Below are positions 7,578 to 16,038 of a stretch of DNA of 42,526 nt, in pieces (position 1 is the first letter of the stretch; every line of letters starts with the position of its first letter). The stretch spans positions 1 through 42,526 of the forward strand of contig NZ_CAMCWY010000022.1 in the NCBI RefSeq assembly GCF_945882965.1. The letters are read 5' to 3'. Under the pieces are notes generated by a model. It saw only the letters and a program-made list of their open reading frames with translations, made no database searches and was not told the origin of the DNA. This DNA is from Sphingorhabdus sp. EL138 (GTDB taxonomy: Bacteria > Pseudomonadota > Alphaproteobacteria > Sphingomonadales > Sphingomonadaceae). The translations under genes and the position numbers were made by a program.

Positions 7578-8309
7578 TTAAACCTTCCAGCCGCTATGGA
7601 TCGCGACCAGACCGCCCAATATGGGCTCAACTTTGGTTTGGACAAAGCCAGCCTCACCGATCATGCGTTTGAAATTTTGCATGTCGGGGAAACGGCGGAT
7701 GGATTCGACCAGATAACGGTAGCTGTCTTCGTCACCTGCAATGGCTTTGCCCAATTTTGGTACCAATTTATCTGAATACACATCGTATAATTGCGCCAGC
7801 CCAGGCCATTCGACCGTGGAAAATTCGAGGCAGAAGAAACGGCCACCATAACGCAGCACACGATGCGCCTCACGCAGAGCCTTAGGAATGTGGGTGACGT
7901 TGCGGATACCAAAGGCAATTGTGTAGGCATCAAAATGTGCGTCGGGGAAGGTCAAGGTCTCGGCATTTTGCGCAGACCAGATGAGGCTGTCGACACCGCG
8001 CTTCATGGCGCGTTCCATGCCGACATCTAACATGTCTTCGTTAATGTCGGACACAGTGACCTGCGCGCCTGATTTTTCCATGCGAAACGCAATGTCGCCC
8101 GTGCCGCCAGCCATGTCGAGAATATCCTCGCCCGCGCGCGGCTTTACGCGGCGCACGAAGCTATCTTTCCACAAACGGTGCATCCCGCCCGACATCGCGT
8201 CGTTCATGATGTCATATTTGCGCGCAACATTGGAAAAGACGTCGCCAACGCGCTGCGTCTTTTCTTCGGGGCTAACTTCTTCATAGCCAAAGGATACGGT
8301 ATCATTCAT
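7578..8309 (-). CDS. ubiE: UbiE, C-methyltransferase of ubiquinone/menaquinone synthesis
   Basis: This 243-residue SAM-dependent methyltransferase methylates the ring carbon of 2-polyprenyl-6-methoxy-1,4-benzoquinol. Motif I is DMAGGTGDIAF; AFGIRNVTHIPKALREAHRVL and GGRFFCLEFS are family signatures, as is the N-terminal KYDIMNDAMSGGMHRLWK. ATG 8309 (MNDTVSFGYEEV) is preferred over an upstream in-frame start at 8345 because homology begins there. It is the promoter-proximal gene of the ubiE-ubiB pair and diverges from mutM across about 75 bp that hold a dispersed repeat. Confidence 0.96.
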   Translation of the reverse strand: MNDTVSFGYEEVSPEEKTQRVGDVFSNVARKYDIMNDAMSGGMHRLWKDSFVRRVKPRAGEDILDMAGGTGDIAFRMEKSGAQVTVSDINEDMLDVGMERAMKRGVDSLIWSAQNAETLTFPDAHFDAYTIAFGIRNVTHIPKALREAHRVLRYGGRFFCLEFSTVEWPGLAQLYDVYSDKLVPKLGKAIAGDEDSYRYLVESIRRFPDMQNFKRMIGEAGFVQTKVEPILGGLVAIHSGWKV

Positions 8310-8354
8310 TATCTGGCTTCTAGCCGATTGTTGCGCCAGCCGCAAAGGCTGTTA

Positions 8355-8373
8355 GGGGGTCCTGACCCTTAGG
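8355..8373. repeat. Diverged copy of the CCTAGGGTCAGGACC repeat between ubiE and mutM
   Basis: The plus strand reads GGTCCTGACCCTTAGG. Its complement is the dispersed repeat core with one inserted A (CCTAAGGGTCAGGACC). It lies in the ubiE-mutM divergent gap, where it could affect both promoters. Other copies are at 12635, 19246 and at both ends of the 30667-30952 element. Confidence 0.6.
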
Positions 8374-8384
8374 TGCAAAAGCAT

Positions 8385-9197
8385 ATGCCCGAATTACCCG
8401 AAGTGGAAACCACCGTGTCCGGCCTGCGGTCGGTCCTTGAAAGCGCGTTGATCGTGCGCGCTGAACCGCGCCGTGCGGACCTGCGCTGGCTGATTCCGCC
8501 CGATTTGCGCCAGCGGCTAACGGGCGCGCGGATAGAGTCGCTGGGACGCCGTGCCAAATATGGATTGATCTATACGGATCGGCAGGACGTGCTGATATTT
8601 CACTTGGGCATGTCTGGCCGGTGGCGCGTAGACCCGGTGGAAATTGAAAAGCACGACCATTTCATTCTGGAAACGGCAAGTGGACGCGTGGTTGCATTGA
8701 ATGATCACCGCCGTTTCGGGTCGCTGGATATTATCGATTCGGACCAGATCGACGCCTATCGTTTCTTTGCCAAAATGGGGCCAGAGCCGCTGTCGGAGGC
8801 GTTCGATACAGCTGTGCTGCAAAAGGCACTGTCTGGCCGCAAAGCGCCTATTAAGGCGATGCTGCTCAATCAGAATATTGTGGCGGGCTTGGGCAATATT
8901 TATGTGTGTGAGGCGCTAAACATGGCGGGCATTGACCCTGTTGCGCCTGCATCAAGCATAAGCAAAGCGCGGCTGGCCCGATTGGTCATCGCGATTAAAG
9001 AGGTGCTCACTGCCGCTATAGCAGCTGGCGGATCTACCTTGCGCGATTTTGCAGCGCCCGATGGCGAACTTGGTTATTTCGCAAAGGACTGGCGTGTCTA
9101 TGGCCGCGAGGGTGAAGCTTGCGTCTGCGGCAGCACGATATTGCGGCGTGTTGATTCGGGCCGATCAACCTTCTACTGCCCGAAATGCCAGCGATGA
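8385..9197 (+). CDS. mutM: Formamidopyrimidine-DNA glycosylase (Fpg/MutM)
   Basis: MutM excises 8-oxoguanine and formamidopyrimidines from DNA and cleaves the abasic site. The start must be ATG 8385, because the mature enzyme uses the N-terminal proline of MPELPEVETT as nucleophile, with the following glutamate. The conserved lysine lies in LGRRAKYG (57 in mature numbering). The helix-two-turn-helix region contains LLNQNIVAGLGNIYVCEAL, and the C-terminus has a zinc finger ending STFYCPKCQR. The first zinc knuckle reads C-V-C instead of the usual C-x2-C, while the 16-residue spacing to the second pair is kept. Total length is 270 residues, normal for the family. Confidence 0.96.
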   Translation: MPELPEVETTVSGLRSVLESALIVRAEPRRADLRWLIPPDLRQRLTGARIESLGRRAKYGLIYTDRQDVLIFHLGMSGRWRVDPVEIEKHDHFILETASGRVVALNDHRRFGSLDIIDSDQIDAYRFFAKMGPEPLSEAFDTAVLQKALSGRKAPIKAMLLNQNIVAGLGNIYVCEALNMAGIDPVAPASSISKARLARLVIAIKEVLTAAIAAGGSTLRDFAAPDGELGYFAKDWRVYGREGEACVCGSTILRRVDSGRSTFYCPKCQR

Positions 9198-9254
9198 GGC
9201 GGCATTATGAGGTTGACGAATCTCTTGGGCAGGGTTAAGGGCCGCTCCTTCAAC

Positions 9255-9277
9255 GGGCGTACCGCATGGGCACGCCC
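9255..9277 (+). promoter_or_regulatory. Hairpin in the rpsT leader
   Basis: GGGCGT (9255-9260) and ACGCCC (9272-9277) can pair 28 bases before the S20 start codon. In other bacteria S20 controls its own translation, so a leader structure is plausible, but nothing else here shows that mechanism. No T tract follows, so it does not look like a mutM terminator. Confidence 0.35.
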
Positions 9278-9305
9278 CTTCAATTATTGAAATTCGAGGA
9301 CAAAA

Positions 9306-9569
9306 ATGGCCAATACGCCGCAAGCAAAAAAGCGTATCCGTCGCAACGCGCGTCGTACAGAAGTAAATGGCGCACGCGTCAGCCGCATTCGCACTTTCAT
9401 CAAAAAGGTCGAATCGGCGATTGCGCTTGGCGACAAGTCGGCAGCCGCCGCAGCCCTTGCCGCAGTGCAGCCTGAACTGGCGCGCGGCGTATCCAAGGGT
9501 GTATTCCACAAAAACACAGCTTCGCGCAAATTTGGTCGCCTCACAAAGGCGGTCGGCGGTCTCGCTTAA
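9306..9569 (+). CDS. rpsT: 30S ribosomal protein S20
   Basis: This short basic protein (87 residues) binds 16S rRNA early in assembly of the small subunit. It has the S20 pattern: [21 protein letters not shown] at the N-terminus, [14 protein letters not shown] in the middle, and [20 protein letters not shown] near the end, forming the three-helix bundle. An AGGA (9297-9300) precedes the ATG at the right distance. It lies between mutM and dnaA, the usual alphaproteobacterial position, and is followed by a clear intrinsic terminator. Confidence 0.97.
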   Translation: MANTPQAKKRIRRNARRTEVNGARVSRIRTFIKKVESAIALGDKSAAAAALAAVQPELARGVSKGVFHKNTASRKFGRLTKAVGGLA

Positions 9570-9611
9570 GCGATACGGATGGCGCCGGACCTTCCGGCAC
9601 TTGAATTTCAA

Positions 9612-9640
9612 AACCCGCTGTAACCACGGCGGGTTTTTTG
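9612..9640 (+). terminator. Intrinsic terminator of rpsT
   Basis: AACCCGC (9612-9618) pairs with GCGGGTT (9629-9635) around a 10-nt loop and runs into a T-rich tract. It lies 42 bp after the rpsT stop, as expected for a rho-independent terminator. Confidence 0.85.
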
Positions 9641-9997
9641 TTTGTCAAATGTCACAAAGGTGAAATGTCAGGGTTTCCCGCGATTCGATGAAGTCACGAA
9701 CGTGAATTCAGAAAAAAATAAATAAAATCATGTTCTTATAAATTATTTAACGCATTTGCTCGCGTCACAACGAGTCAATGGCATTTATTTCAATTTTTTT
9801 GCAGCGCTGCTCTTGATAGACTCGTTTTTTGGTGTCTAGTATATCCAATCCAGCAACGCACGACGACAGTCGCGCAATGCCTCACATGGCGAATGAACAC
9901 GTAGCTTGGCTGCATTTGGTAAAAAATGCTTGGCCTCCCCGTTCGTCCCATGTTCGGCAGATAGCGCGCGGTCATGTAGTGCTGGTTGGGGTGGAAA
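9641..9997 (+). promoter_or_regulatory. dnaA upstream region with promoter and GANTC sites
   Basis: This AT-rich gap of about 357 bp holds no recognisable gene. A sigma70-like promoter is proposed at 9813-9842: TTGATA (9813-9818), an 18-bp spacer, then TAGTAT (9837-9842). A perfect 10-bp palindrome GCAGCGCTGC (9801-9810) abuts the -35. Three GANTC sites, the target of the CcrM cell-cycle methylase, occur at 9682-9686, 9772-9776 and 9819-9823; the last is inside the promoter spacer. No TTATCCACA-type DnaA box cluster is visible, so I do not call an origin here. Confidence 0.5.
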
Positions 9998-11443
9998 ATG
10001 GGGGTAGGCACGTTGGCAGAAGGCAATTCAGTATCGCAAAATAAAATCAGTCCTTCCGCAAGTGGAAATGACGATTCAATGGTAAACGCCCGTTTTGACG
10101 CTGATTGGCATAATATCTCCTCCGGCTTGCGCCGCGATTTGGGTGCTCAGGTTTACGGCCAATGGATTCGCTCCATCAGCCTTGGTGACTATTGTGACCT
10201 GACGGGCACGCTTGAGCTTTTGTTACCCTCGGACTTTTCGGCAAGCTGGGTTTCCGACCACTATGCCGACCGCTTGCGCCTTGCATGGTCAAGCACCAAT
10301 AGCAGCGTCAAGCAGTTGAAAATTCGCACCCGCCCGGGTGCGCCGCGCGTCGAATTGCTCCGCGCCTCCACCAATGCAGAACGCGCGGTCGCGCAAGAAA
10401 CCAATGAGGCGCAAGCCACGCGGTTGGCGCTTGACCCGCGGATGACTTTTGCGAATTTCGTTAAGGGCCAAACCAACGTGCTTGCGCTGAGCGCCGCAGA
10501 GCGCGTGGCGTCGAAAGACAAGCCATTGTTTAACCCGCTCTATCTTCAAGCCGCGACTGGCCAAGGCAAAACGCATCTGATGCACGCCATCGGCCATGCT
10601 TATGCCGAGGTAAATCCCGACGCACAGATTTTGTATATGTCCGCCGAAAAATTCATGATGGAATTTGTGACCGCAATGCGGCGCAAGGAAGTCATGGAGT
10701 TCAAGGCGCGTTTGCGTGCTGTTGACGTGCTGCTGATCGACGATATCCAATTCATCATTGGCAAGGTGTCGACGCAAGAAGAGTTTTTGCACACCATCGA
10801 TGCCATCATTGGCGCGGGCAAACGCTTGGTGGTGTCCGCTGACCGTGCACCGCAAGCGCTTGACGGCGTGGACCAGCGTATATTGTCGCGTCTGTCGATG
10901 GGCCTTGTGGCCGACATTCAACCCGCTGATCTGGAATTGCGCCGTTTGATCCTGCAACAGCGCCTTGCCAATATGCCAGAGGCGCAAGTGGGTGAAGACG
11001 TGGTCGAGTTTCTTGCCCGCACGATCAGCCGCAATGTCCGCGAACTCGAAGGTGGCTTGAACAAGCTGCTTGCTTATGCCCAATTGACGGGCAAGCCAGT
11101 CACGCGGACATTGGCCGAAGAGCAGCTCAAGGATATCCTGAGTGCTTGCCGCCGCCGCATAACCATCGACGAAATTCAACGTGCCGTATGCGAATATTAC
11201 CGCATCGACCGCAGCGAAATGTCTTCGAAGCGCCGTGCGCGCGCCGTTGTGCGCCCACGTCAAGTCGCCATGTACCTTGCCAAGGTAATGACGCCGCGCA
11301 GCTACCCTGAAATCGGACGCAAGTTCGGTGGACGTGACCACAGCACTGTCATTCACGCGGTTCGGTTGGTCGAAGGGCTTCGGCAACAAGACAGCGACAT
11401 GGACAATGATGTCCGCGCATTGCTCCGCCAACTCGAAGCCTGA
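9998..11443 (+). CDS. dnaA: Chromosomal replication initiator DnaA
   Basis: DnaA binds DnaA boxes at the origin and melts DNA in an ATP-dependent filament. Domain I lies in the first ~110 residues (RRDLGAQVYGQWIRSI). The AAA+ domain has Walker A ATGQGKTHL (about 185-193) and Walker B DVLLIDDIQF (about 243-252). The C-terminal domain carries the DNA-binding signature GGRDHSTVIHA (about 444). ATG 9998 is chosen, giving 481 residues. ATG 10079 (MVNARFDADW) is a real alternative, because homology in relatives starts close to there. An earlier TTG (9986) seems less likely. The AAA+ glycine loop reads ATGQGKT where many DnaAs have GxGLGKT. Confidence 0.96.
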   Translation: MGVGTLAEGNSVSQNKISPSASGNDDSMVNARFDADWHNISSGLRRDLGAQVYGQWIRSISLGDYCDLTGTLELLLPSDFSASWVSDHYADRLRLAWSSTNSSVKQLKIRTRPGAPRVELLRASTNAERAVAQETNEAQATRLALDPRMTFANFVKGQTNVLALSAAERVASKDKPLFNPLYLQAATGQGKTHLMHAIGHAYAEVNPDAQILYMSAEKFMMEFVTAMRRKEVMEFKARLRAVDVLLIDDIQFIIGKVSTQEEFLHTIDAIIGAGKRLVVSADRAPQALDGVDQRILSRLSMGLVADIQPADLELRRLILQQRLANMPEAQVGEDVVEFLARTISRNVRELEGGLNKLLAYAQLTGKPVTRTLAEEQLKDILSACRRRITIDEIQRAVCEYYRIDRSEMSSKRRARAVVRPRQVAMYLAKVMTPRSYPEIGRKFGGRDHSTVIHAVRLVEGLRQQDSDMDNDVRALLRQLEA

Positions 11444-11506
11444 ATTTTCCAACCCTTTTCAGCAGGCTTTCCAGCGCTTATCCCCATGATGTGAGTCGGA
11501 AGGACA

Positions 11507-12613
11507 ATGATGGGAAAAAAATGCGCGTCGTGCGGGTCCGCTAATCCAAGCAAAGCTGCGTTTTGCGCCAGTTGTGGGCAAGCGTTGGCGGCAAAAGGGG
11601 CGAAAAAACCTGCAACGTCCGCCTCCAATCGCAAATGGCGCATGCCAGTCGTTGCCGTCGTGACTATATTGGCGATGGCCGGTTTGTATTTCTGGCTGTT
11701 CATCGCTGACGATTTGAAGCGCGATGCAGATGGGCTGATAACCGAAGCTTGGGACGCCTCAACTCCGGGCGCACAAATATTCTTCGCAATGACTGAGGTG
11801 AACATACGCGATAAGCCAAGCACCGCGGGTAGCAGCATTCTTGGCAAGCTTCCGCGTGGTTCGCAAGTCACCGGGACAATCCAGCCTGGCTCAGCCCCTG
11901 ATGGCCCGTGGCTTAAATTGAGCGATGGCAATGGCTTTATCGCACGCACCAACATGTCGGAAAGTCGTCCCCCGGTCTTGATAAAGTCGTTGAACGACCA
12001 GTCATGGGTTGCAGATGGGCTGATTGATGTTTGGGCCTCGACCTTGGCAGATAGTAATTTGCTGGATCGGCTGCGCGAGGGCACACAGCTGACACTGGCG
12101 GGAACCACGGCAGACAACTTCATTGAGGTGAAGCTTGCGGATGGTCGCTACGGATATCTTGCAGACGCGACGTCGATATTAAAGCGGCTTGGGGGCAAGC
12201 CAATTTCAATCGGATTTAATCTTGAGACTTGTGCGTTTTCCGGCGAAATAGGTGCTGAATTTGAAAAGATCGGCGCACAGCTACGCGCCCAATGGCAGGC
12301 GTTGGAGACAAAGGAATTTGCCAACGAATCTGCCCGTCAAAATGCCTATTCGGCATTAGAAGGCAAAAGCAAATTTATCAGGCTACGCCGTTCATTTGAA
12401 GGCTTGTCGGTGACTGGTTTGGCGCAGCATTATGAATCGCAATCCCTATATTTCGATGATTCACCTGCCAAGGTTATGGACGTCTTTCGCGCGCAAGGCT
12501 TCGACATCGGACGCAATGGGCTGTTTACCGGGACGGAGCTGTATGCAGGCATTGCCGCCACGAGGGGTGAGGGCGCCGCTTATGGAAAAACGGAACTGGG
12601 CTGCGGCGTATAG
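11507..12613 (+). CDS. Zinc-ribbon, single-pass membrane protein with SH3-like domains
   Basis: I do not recognise a named gene. The 368-residue protein starts with a zinc ribbon (C6, C9, C20, C23; CxxC-x10-CxxC), then a lysine-rich linker and one transmembrane helix (about 43-66). The outer part begins with a bacterial SH3 domain (about 94-150: VNIRDKPSTAGSSILG, LPRGSQVTG, WLKLSDGNGFI). A second SH3-like stretch follows (about 165-235: LREGTQLTLAG, GRYGYLADA). The C-terminal third (about 240-368) is unclassified, with cysteines near CAFSGE and at the end (GCGV). The topology suggests a cytoplasmic zinc ribbon sensing or docking and periplasmic SH3 domains binding peptidoglycan. GGAAGGAC precedes ATG 11507. 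It lies downstream of dnaA with a 63-bp gap. Confidence 0.75.
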   Translation: MMGKKCASCGSANPSKAAFCASCGQALAAKGAKKPATSASNRKWRMPVVAVVTILAMAGLYFWLFIADDLKRDADGLITEAWDASTPGAQIFFAMTEVNIRDKPSTAGSSILGKLPRGSQVTGTIQPGSAPDGPWLKLSDGNGFIARTNMSESRPPVLIKSLNDQSWVADGLIDVWASTLADSNLLDRLREGTQLTLAGTTADNFIEVKLADGRYGYLADATSILKRLGGKPISIGFNLETCAFSGEIGAEFEKIGAQLRAQWQALETKEFANESARQNAYSALEGKSKFIRLRRSFEGLSVTGLAQHYESQSLYFDDSPAKVMDVFRAQGFDIGRNGLFTGTELYAGIAATRGEGAAYGKTELGCGV

Positions 12614-12634
12614 ACCGCCACAACTTTCATCGAG

Positions 12635-12653
12635 CCTAGGGTTCTGACCCTAG
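12635..12653. repeat. Palindromic copy of the dispersed repeat between convergent genes
   Basis: CTAGGGT and ACCCTAG pair around TCTG. On the minus strand it reads CTAGGGTCAGAACC, one change from the repeat core. The TAG stop of the minus-strand DUF4136 gene (12650-12652) is part of this repeat. It could also act as a bidirectional transcription end. Confidence 0.65.
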
Positions 12654-13303
12654 CGCTTTTCCTCGGGTGCCACGGAAATCCGGACAGTCTCGCCACCATT
12701 GCCGGGGAAACCTGTGAACATGGCCTCAATCAGATTAGGCACCAGATAGGGCATTTTGTTCGAACGCGACTTGGCTTCTGCCTTGCCTTCGAACAGGCGT
12801 TTCCCGTCCGTATTGCGGTCAATTTTTAGATCCAGATCGGCGGTGTACACCGTGAAGCTGTCAACATCATATGGCCTGTTGAAGCCGCTGTAGAGGAACG
12901 GGTCATAATAGCCCACAACATAGCGCGCGCCGCGCCGCGTGCGCACAACATAGGGGCGGTAAAAGCTGCCAAAGCCCCAATAAGGATCATAAAACGGGTC
13001 TTGGCGAACGATGTTGCGTTCCTTGCCTTCATCAACGGCATAATCGAGCGATACGGTCATGTCGGCGGTGCTACCCGATGAAGCCACATACCCAATTTCC
13101 TGAAGCTCATTGGCGACCAACGCGACATATTGCCCAAATTCAATGCCACCGGCGTTGGCGGGATTGGCCGCGCGGATTACAAAGGTCTGACCCTGCGGTG
13201 CGGGCAGCTCCTGAAAACGCGAAACATCGACGTTAAAGGGCGTTGCACATGCACCCAACGCAAGCAGCGCCAGCGGAGCGAGAAAAGTTGCGACCTTTTT
13301 CAT
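12650..13303 (-). CDS. DUF4136-like lipoprotein
   Basis: The 217-residue protein has a lipoprotein signal (MKKVATFLAPLALLALGAC, lipobox ALGAC), so it should be lipid-anchored in the periplasm. The mature part resembles DUF4136: FNVDVSRFQEL near the start, an aromatic-rich centre (DPFYDPYWGFGSFYRPYV), then DLDLKIDRNTDGKRLFEGKAEAKS and LIEAMFTGFPGNGG. Function is unknown in the family. ATG 13303 is preferred over an in-frame TTG one codon upstream, with AAGGGA eight bases before the ATG. The gene follows trpS by 103 bp that contain a tandem GCTGAAC repeat, so it probably has its own promoter. Confidence 0.8.
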   Translation of the reverse strand: MKKVATFLAPLALLALGACATPFNVDVSRFQELPAPQGQTFVIRAANPANAGGIEFGQYVALVANELQEIGYVASSGSTADMTVSLDYAVDEGKERNIVRQDPFYDPYWGFGSFYRPYVVRTRRGARYVVGYYDPFLYSGFNRPYDVDSFTVYTADLDLKIDRNTDGKRLFEGKAEAKSRSNKMPYLVPNLIEAMFTGFPGNGGETVRISVAPEEKR

Positions 13304-13372
13304 CAATTCAAATCCCTTCGAACGCGGCCAGATGCCGTCTTGCAGCTAAAGCATTAAAATTAGGATTGTTTC

Positions 13373-13390
13373 GCTGAACTACAGCTGAAC
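13373..13390 (-). promoter_or_regulatory. Tandem GCTGAAC repeat upstream of the DUF4136 lipoprotein gene
   Basis: GCTGAAC occurs at 13373-13379 and 13384-13390, exactly 11 bp apart, in the gap between trpS and the lipoprotein gene. Direct repeats spaced by one helical turn are typical of OmpR-type response-regulator sites. The regulator is unknown. Confidence 0.4.
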
Positions 13391-13406
13391 GACAATGTAA
13401 CATCAT

Positions 13407-14405
13407 TCAACGCAGCAAGCCAAGCGCGCCATAGGCTGCCTTTAACGTCGGCGCGCTCAATTCGCGCGCCTTTGCCGCGCCTTTCGCTAATGCCGCGTCA
13501 ATCTGTTCATGGTCATCCTTTAGCGCGCTAAAGCGGTCCGAAATGGGGCGCAGATGTTCGACCACAATCTCTGCCAGTGCAGGCTTAAATGAGCCGAAGC
13601 CCTGACCGCCAAAGCGAGTCAGCGTATCTTCCACAGTCTCATTCGCAAAGGCAGCATATATGCCGACCAGGTTCTTTGCCTCGGGCCGGCCCTCAAGACC
13701 ATCTGCCTCCGATGGCAACGGCTCTGGATCAGTCTTGGCCTTTCTGATTTTGCTCAGGATCGTGTCGGCATCATCGATCAGGTTGATTCGGCTCATATCG
13801 CTTGGGTCAGATTTGGACATTTTGGCGCTACCGTCGCGCAAGCTCATGATACGGGCCGTCGCTTTGGGAATGATGGGGTCAGGCAAGATGAAAATATCTG
13901 TGCCCTTGCCAAAATCGGTGTTGAATTTCTGGGCGATGTCGCGGGCAAGCTCCAAATGCTGCTTCTGGTCTTCGCCCACCGGCACGTGCGTCGCCTGATA
14001 CAGCAGCACGTCGGCGGCTTGCAACACCGGGTAGGTAAACAACGCAATGCTCGCGCCTTCGCGGTTCTTGCCGGACTTGTCCTTGAACTGGGTCATCCGG
14101 TTGAGCCAACCCATCCGCGCCGTACCGGTCAGCAGCCATTGCAGCTCAGCATGGGCAGGGACCTGCGCCTGATTGAACAGGATCGCCTTGTTGATATCCA
14201 GCCCGCAGGCGAGCAACGCGGCAGCCATCTCGCGGGTGTTTGCGGTCAACTCCTCGGGCACATGCGGCATCGAAATGGCATGCAAATCCGCGAGGAAATA
14301 CAGGCATTCCATTTCATCCTGCATCTTCACCCAGTTGCGGATCGCGCCCAGATAATTGCCGAGATGAAGGTTGCCAGTTGGCTGAATACCGGAAACAACG
14401 CGCAT
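13407..14405 (-). CDS. trpS: Tryptophanyl-tRNA synthetase
   Basis: TrpS charges tRNA-Trp with tryptophan. The 332-residue class Ic enzyme shows the HIGH-like [15 protein letters not shown] at the N-terminus, [15 protein letters not shown] in the catalytic core, and the KMSKS loop as KMSKSDPSD (about 194-202). ATG 14405 ([12 protein letters not shown]) is the start. The frame is open much further upstream, but that stretch is murJ coding DNA in another frame. It follows the murJ stop by 5 bp and is probably co-transcribed with it. Confidence 0.96.
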   Translation of the reverse strand: MRVVSGIQPTGNLHLGNYLGAIRNWVKMQDEMECLYFLADLHAISMPHVPEELTANTREMAAALLACGLDINKAILFNQAQVPAHAELQWLLTGTARMGWLNRMTQFKDKSGKNREGASIALFTYPVLQAADVLLYQATHVPVGEDQKQHLELARDIAQKFNTDFGKGTDIFILPDPIIPKATARIMSLRDGSAKMSKSDPSDMSRINLIDDADTILSKIRKAKTDPEPLPSEADGLEGRPEAKNLVGIYAAFANETVEDTLTRFGGQGFGSFKPALAEIVVEHLRPISDRFSALKDDHEQIDAALAKGAAKARELSAPTLKAAYGALGLLR

Positions 14406-14410
14406 AGAAT

Positions 14411-16015
14411 TTACTCGCTTGCAGGGGCCACGGGCGCAGTTGCTCGCCTGCGGAGAAGGGATTTTAATTCGCTGATCCGGTAGGCCCCGAACAGCAATAT
14501 GGCCAGCGCATAGACCGCGCCGCCAGCGGTTACCAAAGTGAACAAAACGGCAATGCGCCGCCACAATCCGATGCCAAGCAGGTCTTCGATAAGTGCATTT
14601 CCGAAATAAAGCGCGAAGCCCATGACGGCGGCCGCCAAAATTATGCGCCATATCTTTTGCTTCAACCGGGCATCGACGGCAATATGACCACGCTTGCGCA
14701 AAGTGATCCAAAGCAACGCGACATTCACCCAAGCGGATATGGCAGTCGCCACGCCGACGCCAATATGCGCCAAGGGCCAAATTAGGATCAGGTTACCAAC
14801 AAGGTTGACCAGCATGGACCATAAGGCCAGCCGCAGCGGCGTTTTGGTGTCGCTGCGCGCGTAAAATCCTGGGGTCAGCACCTTGATGAGCACATAGGCT
14901 GGAACGCCTGCCGAAAACGCCATTAGTACCGCCGCGGTCCCTTTTGTGTCGGCCGACGTGAATGCGCCATGTTCGAATATGCCATGCACAATCGGCATCG
15001 CCGACACAATCAACGCGACCGTCGCGGGCATCGCGAAGAATAAGGCAAGTTCGACGGCGCGGTTCTGCGTGTCCGATGCGGCTTTGCTATCTGCTCCGGC
15101 AATCTGCCGCGATAGTGCCGGCAAAATGGCTGTACCGATTGCTATGCCAATCAGTCCCAACGGCAACTGGTTCAAGCGGTCAGCATAATAAAGCCACGAT
15201 ACAGATCCTTCAGGCAGGAACCGCGCGGCAAGCGCAGTGGAGATCAACAGATTGAACTGGATTGCGCCTTGGCCAATCGCGGCGGGCGCAATCAAGGCCA
15301 GCATCAGCTTCACATCTGGAGTGAGGCGCGGCAAACTCAGCTTCAGGTTAACGCCAGCGCGGTGACAGGCCCAGATGAGCCACAGCAATTGCAGCGCGCC
15401 CGACACGGTAACTGCGACCGCTTGCGTGGCCGCCGTTTCAACGGGATTATCCCCACGGAAGAAAATCAGCGCGATAATCATGCAGATGTTCAACAAGATC
15501 GGCGCTGCGGCATTGACCCAGAATCGGTTCAGCGAATTCAATATCCCTCCAAGCAATGATACCAATGATATCAGCGCCAGATAGGGAAAGGTGATGATCG
15601 TTAAGTGCCGTGCCAGCGCGAACTTCTCCGGCCCGCCATCTGGAAAGCCGCCAGTCATAGCCCAGACAATAGGACCAGCGGCGAGCATCATGAGGGCCGT
15701 GAACAGCACCAGAAACGGGAACAGCACGGACAGCACTTGGCTTGCAAAAGCGCGGGCGGCGATCAGGCCTTGGTCAGCCTTCTCGCGCTCGGCCTCAGTC
15801 ATTTTTTTGTTAAACAACGGCACGAATACCGCTGCAAACGCGCCTTCGGCAAAAAGGGCTCGGAACAGGTTGGGCAAACGCCACGCGATCAGGAATGCGT
15901 CGGACGCAAGGCCAGCGCCAACGAAGCGCGCCATCAACATGTCGCGCACTAGGCCCAAGACACGGCTGACCAAAGTCAGTCCGCCGATGGTAATGCTGTT
16001 TCGAACCAGGCTCAT
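14411..16015 (-). CDS. murJ: Lipid II flippase MurJ (MviN)
   Basis: MurJ moves the peptidoglycan precursor lipid II across the inner membrane. The 534-residue protein is hydrophobic throughout, consistent with about 14 transmembrane helices. Its N-terminus is typical ([35 protein letters not shown]), followed by [18 protein letters not shown] and, later, [22 protein letters not shown]. The first helices carry the conserved arginines (SRVLGLVRD) of the cargo cavity. It lies between secB (23 bp upstream) and trpS on the minus strand. Confidence 0.95.
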   Translation of the reverse strand: MSLVRNSITIGGLTLVSRVLGLVRDMLMARFVGAGLASDAFLIAWRLPNLFRALFAEGAFAAVFVPLFNKKMTEAEREKADQGLIAARAFASQVLSVLFPFLVLFTALMMLAAGPIVWAMTGGFPDGGPEKFALARHLTIITFPYLALISLVSLLGGILNSLNRFWVNAAAPILLNICMIIALIFFRGDNPVETAATQAVAVTVSGALQLLWLIWACHRAGVNLKLSLPRLTPDVKLMLALIAPAAIGQGAIQFNLLISTALAARFLPEGSVSWLYYADRLNQLPLGLIGIAIGTAILPALSRQIAGADSKAASDTQNRAVELALFFAMPATVALIVSAMPIVHGIFEHGAFTSADTKGTAAVLMAFSAGVPAYVLIKVLTPGFYARSDTKTPLRLALWSMLVNLVGNLILIWPLAHIGVGVATAISAWVNVALLWITLRKRGHIAVDARLKQKIWRIILAAAVMGFALYFGNALIEDLLGIGLWRRIAVLFTLVTAGGAVYALAILLFGAYRISELKSLLRRRATAPVAPASE

Positions 16016-16038
16016 CTGTTCACCTGGTGCCGTCGGCT

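Noticed and set aside
9641-9997. A chromosomal origin next to dnaA
   Set aside because: No cluster of TTATCCACA-like DnaA boxes or AT-rich 13-mers was found; in many alphaproteobacteria the origin is not beside dnaA.
10289-11452. A 387-codon open frame on the minus strand opposite dnaA
   Set aside because: It is the mirror of the dnaA coding frame, with a composition unlike any protein family and no start signal. Codon bias of dnaA explains it.
14406-14780. A longer trpS start giving a 457-residue protein
   Set aside because: The extra 125 codons are murJ DNA read in another frame and have no similarity to TrpRS; the GIQPTGN motif begins six codons after ATG 14405.
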